Source: SbD1 sp049300095 (GTDB lineage Bacteria > Desulfobacterota > Syntrophobacteria > Syntrophobacterales > Syntrophobacteraceae). From it: DNA of 26,514 bases. Location of the stretch: positions 1 to 26,514 of the forward strand of contig JBAQYM010000029.1 of NCBI GenBank assembly GCA_049300095.1, in the 5' to 3' direction. The position numbers and the translations under genes are program-made. A model generated the notes under the pieces. The model was not told where the DNA came from. It was given only the letters and a program-made list of their open reading frames with translations, and did no database searches. Shown piece after piece: positions 23,834-26,514 of this stretch. Each line of letters opens with the position of its first letter. Position 1 is the first letter of the stretch.

Positions 23834-23941
23834 TTCCGGCAGTCCGGGCGGGGATCAACCCCGCCCCTACGGTTTTCAACACAACCCGACGCCATCGTTC
23901 AACCGTAGGGGCGGGGTTGATCCCCGCCCGGACTGCCGGAA
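23834..23941. repeat. 41-bp perfect inverted repeat
   Basis: Arms 23834-23874 and 23901-23941 are perfect reverse complements with a 26-base spacer. Each arm contains its own near-palindrome GGGCGGGGATC...CCCCGCCC. It lies in the 677-base gap between mutS and the RNase gene. The remainder of that gap, 23942-24172, shows only a short hairpin and no gene. Confidence 0.95.
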
Positions 23942-24091
23942 TGGTAGGGCCTGACCATCTCGAATGTATTTGATTCGGATCCACACACGGGTAGGTATCT
24001 GTGGTTTGGGCAACAGCCTCGGGAGCGCGGAAACGAGATAGATCACAGGGAGTCTTTCCGGGCTCTATGGATGAGATTATCATTTCCGGAC

Positions 24092-24111
24092 GGCGGGCCG
24101 GCAAGCCCGCC
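24092..24111. repeat. Short GC hairpin
   Basis: GGCGGGC (24092-24098) and GCCCGCC (24105-24111) form a 7-bp stem with a 6-base loop, 61 bases before the RNase start. Related GCAAG(G)CCCGCCTC sequence occurs near 239-254, so it is probably another interspersed palindrome. No U tract follows. Confidence 0.5.
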
Positions 24112-24172
24112 TCACACGGATTACAGAAACCATTTTTAGGGAAAAAGTTGGAAATTTTATGGAGATTTGCTC

Positions 24173-26206
24173 ATGACCCGGCAGGAACCCCGCGAAATTT
24201 CGCCCGGGACCGTGCTGGAGTTTTTTGAATCCAAGGAAATCCTTTGCGGAGTGGTCCTCGCCGTAAAAGACGGCAGGTTCCACGTGCTCACCGAACGTAA
24301 CCGCGAGATCAACCTCACGCGCGCCAGGGCCATTCACCACGGGGCGACCTCCCTCGACCTCAAGCTTACCAGGGACGAGCTTCTAAAAAGACTTACCGCC
24401 ATTTCCGATTCGCGAAAAGATCTCATGGGCAAGATCGACCTGGGAGAGCTTTGGTCCCTGCTCGAAGGCGAGAGCGGCGAATTCGACGCCCTGGAGATTG
24501 CCGAATTTCTTTTTGCCACGCCGGTCCCCGACAACGAGGCGGCGGCGCTCAATCGACTTTTGCTCCACGACAGGCTTTTTTTCCAGTCAAAAGACTCGAA
24601 GTACACCCCGCGTTCGCCCGAAGGGGTCGAGCAGCGCCGGGAGGAGATGGAAAAAGAGGAGGAGAAGGAAAGAAGCCTCTCGGAGAGCGCCCTGTGGGTC
24701 GAGGCGGTATATAACCGCAAAAGCCCTCCCGCCCCGGTTCGCGACGGGCTGATCGAAAACCTCAAGGAGTACGCTCTTTTCGGGCAGGATGCCCCGGCGG
24801 GCGCGTTCACAAAAGAGGTGTTCAGGCGGGCGGGCGTCGCCCCGCAGCCGCAGTCGGCCTTCCGTATTCTCGTAAGACTCGGGGTCTGGCGGGAGGACGA
24901 AAACCTGCTGCTGCACGAGCAAAGCATTTCGCCCGAGTTTCCCCCCGCGGTCACCGAACGCGCCCGGCGGGTTATCGAGGCGAACATCCTCGAAGCGGCC
25001 CGCCACGGGAGGGAGGACCTCACCGGACTGCCCGCCTTCACCGTGGACAGCGTGCTTACCCGCGACTATGACGACGCCCTGAGCGTACGCGAACTGGACG
25101 GCGGCGTCTTCGAGGTGGGCATCCATATCGCGGACGCGGCCGAGTTCGTCTCGCGCGACGATGTCCTCGACCTCGAGGCCGAGCAGAGGGCCAGTTCGAT
25201 CTACCTTCCCGACGACCGCATCTCGATGTTCCCCGCGTCTCTGTCCGAGGGAATATTCAGCCTTAAGGCGGGAGCGGACCGGCTCGCCCTGAGCTTTTTG
25301 ATCAAGCTCGACTCGAACGCCAATATCATCGAGAAAAAGATAGTCCCGAGCGTTATCCGCATTCGGCGCCAGCTCACCTATCATGACGTGGACACGCTTG
25401 TTGCCGAGGACCCCGGCCTCAAAACCCTCTTCGACCTGGCCCTCATACTGCGGCAAAGGAGGCTGGATCGCGGCGCGATCATTTTGCCGCTTCCCGAAAT
25501 GCACGTTCATGTCAACAGCGCGGGGATGATCCAGATCACGCGCTACGACAAGGAAACCCCGAGCCAGATCATGGTTTCGGAATGGATGATCGAGGCCAAT
25601 GCGGCCGCGGCCGACTACCTTGTCGAAAACGGCATCCCCTCGATTTTCCGGAACCAGTCCGAGTGCAGGCCGGAAACCGAGTTCGTGCAAAGTGAACACG
25701 ACCTTTTCCGCGTCTACCGCCAGAGACGCCTTTTTGCGCGGGCCGAGCTGGCCGTCGCGCCCAAGGCGCATTGCAGCCTCGCCATCCCCAACTATACGAC
25801 GGTGACCTCCCCGATCCGGCGCTACGCCGATCTCGTGGTCCAGCGCCAGCTAAAACACGCTCTTGCCGGAAACCCCGCCCTCTATTCCAGGGAGGACCTC
25901 GAGCGGCTCATCACGAGACTTGCCGCAGCGCAGGCCCGGATCTTTACGATCCAGCGCAAGTGGACCCGGTACTGGGTCCTCAAGTACCTCGAACAGGAAG
26001 ACCTCGAAACCCTGAGCGCGCTGGTGCTCGACAAGAACGCGCGGTTCGCGCACCTGCTCCTCCCCGACATGTTCCTGGAGGCGAATGCGCCCATTCCGGA
26101 GAATTCCAAATTCCACCAGGGCGAGATGGTGCGAATTCGAATAGACAAGGTCCTGCCGCGAGAGGACATACTGAAGATCCAGATACTGGACACTCCACCG
26201 AGGTAG
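24173..26206 (+). CDS. RNase II/R-family 3'-5' exoribonuclease
   Basis: A 677-residue RNB-domain protein. The catalytic block TVDSVLTRDYDDALS carries the metal-binding acidic residues D292, D298, D300 and D301. GIHIADAAEFV and SIYLPDDRISMFP follow, and the domain ends with YTTVTSPIRRYADLVVQRQL. A short C-terminal beta-rich region (about 605-677) fits an S1-like RNA-binding fold. The N-terminal ~280 residues are not a recognisable pair of cold-shock domains; they include an SH3/Tudor-like start (about 10-60) and a charged EEMEKEEEKE stretch, as in the shorter bacterial RNase II-like proteins. It should degrade RNA processively from the 3' end. ATG 24173 is chosen because GGAG lies eight bases before it; a TTG two codons earlier would be too close. 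The stop codon lies within a 46-bp tandem duplication. Confidence 0.9.
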   Translation: MTRQEPREISPGTVLEFFESKEILCGVVLAVKDGRFHVLTERNREINLTRARAIHHGATSLDLKLTRDELLKRLTAISDSRKDLMGKIDLGELWSLLEGESGEFDALEIAEFLFATPVPDNEAAALNRLLLHDRLFFQSKDSKYTPRSPEGVEQRREEMEKEEEKERSLSESALWVEAVYNRKSPPAPVRDGLIENLKEYALFGQDAPAGAFTKEVFRRAGVAPQPQSAFRILVRLGVWREDENLLLHEQSISPEFPPAVTERARRVIEANILEAARHGREDLTGLPAFTVDSVLTRDYDDALSVRELDGGVFEVGIHIADAAEFVSRDDVLDLEAEQRASSIYLPDDRISMFPASLSEGIFSLKAGADRLALSFLIKLDSNANIIEKKIVPSVIRIRRQLTYHDVDTLVAEDPGLKTLFDLALILRQRRLDRGAIILPLPEMHVHVNSAGMIQITRYDKETPSQIMVSEWMIEANAAAADYLVENGIPSIFRNQSECRPETEFVQSEHDLFRVYRQRRLFARAELAVAPKAHCSLAIPNYTTVTSPIRRYADLVVQRQLKHALAGNPALYSREDLERLITRLAAAQARIFTIQRKWTRYWVLKYLEQEDLETLSALVLDKNARFAHLLLPDMFLEANAPIPENSKFHQGEMVRIRIDKVLPREDILKIQILDTPPR

Positions 26207-26290
26207 GACGCAATGCGTTGCCTTGAGCGCAATACCCGTTCAATCGAGGTAGGCCGCATTGATGTTGCCTTGTACGCAATGCCGTTCACT
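26199..26290. repeat. 46-bp tandem duplication spanning the RNase stop codon
   Basis: Copy 1 (26199-26244) and copy 2 (26245-26290) both begin CGAGGTAGG and share TTGCCTTG and CGCAAT at matching positions. Identity is roughly 80% with one base inserted and one deleted. Copy 1 holds the last codons and TAG of the RNase gene; copy 2 repeats them out of context. Confidence 0.8.
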
Positions 26291-26321
26291 CAAGACTCAT
26301 CCGGCAGCCGGGGACGTGGGA

Positions 26322-26514
26322 CAGGCTTTCCCGGGCTGTTGCCCAAAAAAATATTCAACCTGCGCGACTATTGAGTTGGATGTGAGTCCCCCTCCCCGCG
26401 ATGGGAGGGGTTAGGGGAGGGTGTTGAATTTTCAAGTACTTACGACCCCCTCCCCCAGCCCCTCCCGCCAAGGGAGGGGAGACCTCCGCCCTGTTTTGGC
26501 CACACCTGTCGCAA
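26322..26514. repeat. Dispersed repeat, right copy of the window-spanning inverted repeat
   Basis: The reverse complement of this stretch matches 33-224. The outer 133 bases (26382-26514) differ at four positions, and the inner 60 bases are more diverged but share GTCGCGCAG, TGAATATTT and CAACAGCC. No ORF of its own. The window stops inside this copy. Confidence 0.9.

Noticed and set aside
23605..23973. His/Glu-rich small protein (NHEEHEAHEEHE type)
   Set aside because: It is translation of the CACGAA repeat element and the following inverted repeat, not a conserved protein.
33..26514. The whole window as a mobile element bounded by terminal inverted repeats
   Set aside because: The interior is housekeeping and respiratory genes with no transposase or integrase, and the ends look like an ordinary dispersed repeat.

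Overview
The window looks like a chromosomal segment of an anaerobic, respiratory Desulfobacterota (former Deltaproteobacteria), probably a sulfate reducer or syntroph of the Syntrophobacter type. The evidence is a complete four-gene Qrc (menaquinone reductase) operon, high-GC coding DNA, a large SRP RNA with an Alu domain, and a double-length UvrA. The placement is inferred from gene content; no marker gene fixes the species.

Layout: 1-271 is a dispersed repeat. 272-1901 (minus strand) is a two-gene operon of an EEP-family phosphohydrolase followed by a nitrilase-family amidohydrolase. 2283-7363 (plus) is qrcABCD, followed by a hairpin terminator. 7579-8932 holds two unrecognised membrane proteins. 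8874-10586 (minus) is nadB, whose 3' end overlaps the second membrane gene. 10784-11458 is a HAD phosphatase. 11459-11747 is filled with two palindromic repeat types. 11748-12515 is a short TraB/TIKI-like protein. 12593-12861 is the SRP RNA. 12975-13367 is a small monoheme cytochrome c, and 13623-14321 a class I glutamine amidotransferase. 14322-14666 is repeats, including about 27 units of a 7-bp repeat. 14667-20387 (minus) is a tandem-duplicated UvrA, divergent from mutS (20814-23495). 23496-24172 is repeats, 24173-26206 an RNase II-family exonuclease, and 26207-26514 repeats.

How the genes work together: Qrc passes electrons from periplasmic cytochrome c to menaquinone, and this is the only clear multi-gene pathway here. 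uvrA and mutS form a divergent DNA-repair pair. nadB makes the quinolinate precursor for NAD. The other genes look like independent housekeeping units.

The most notable non-coding features are: a ~192-bp inverted repeat at the two ends of the window; an intrinsic terminator immediately upstream of the uvrA ribosome-binding site that could act as an attenuator; and gaps each occupied by a different palindromic or tandem repeat family. I saw no CRISPR array, transposase, phage gene or defence island. I do not claim a wholly new system; the membrane-protein pair behind qrc and the uvrA leader are the best leads.
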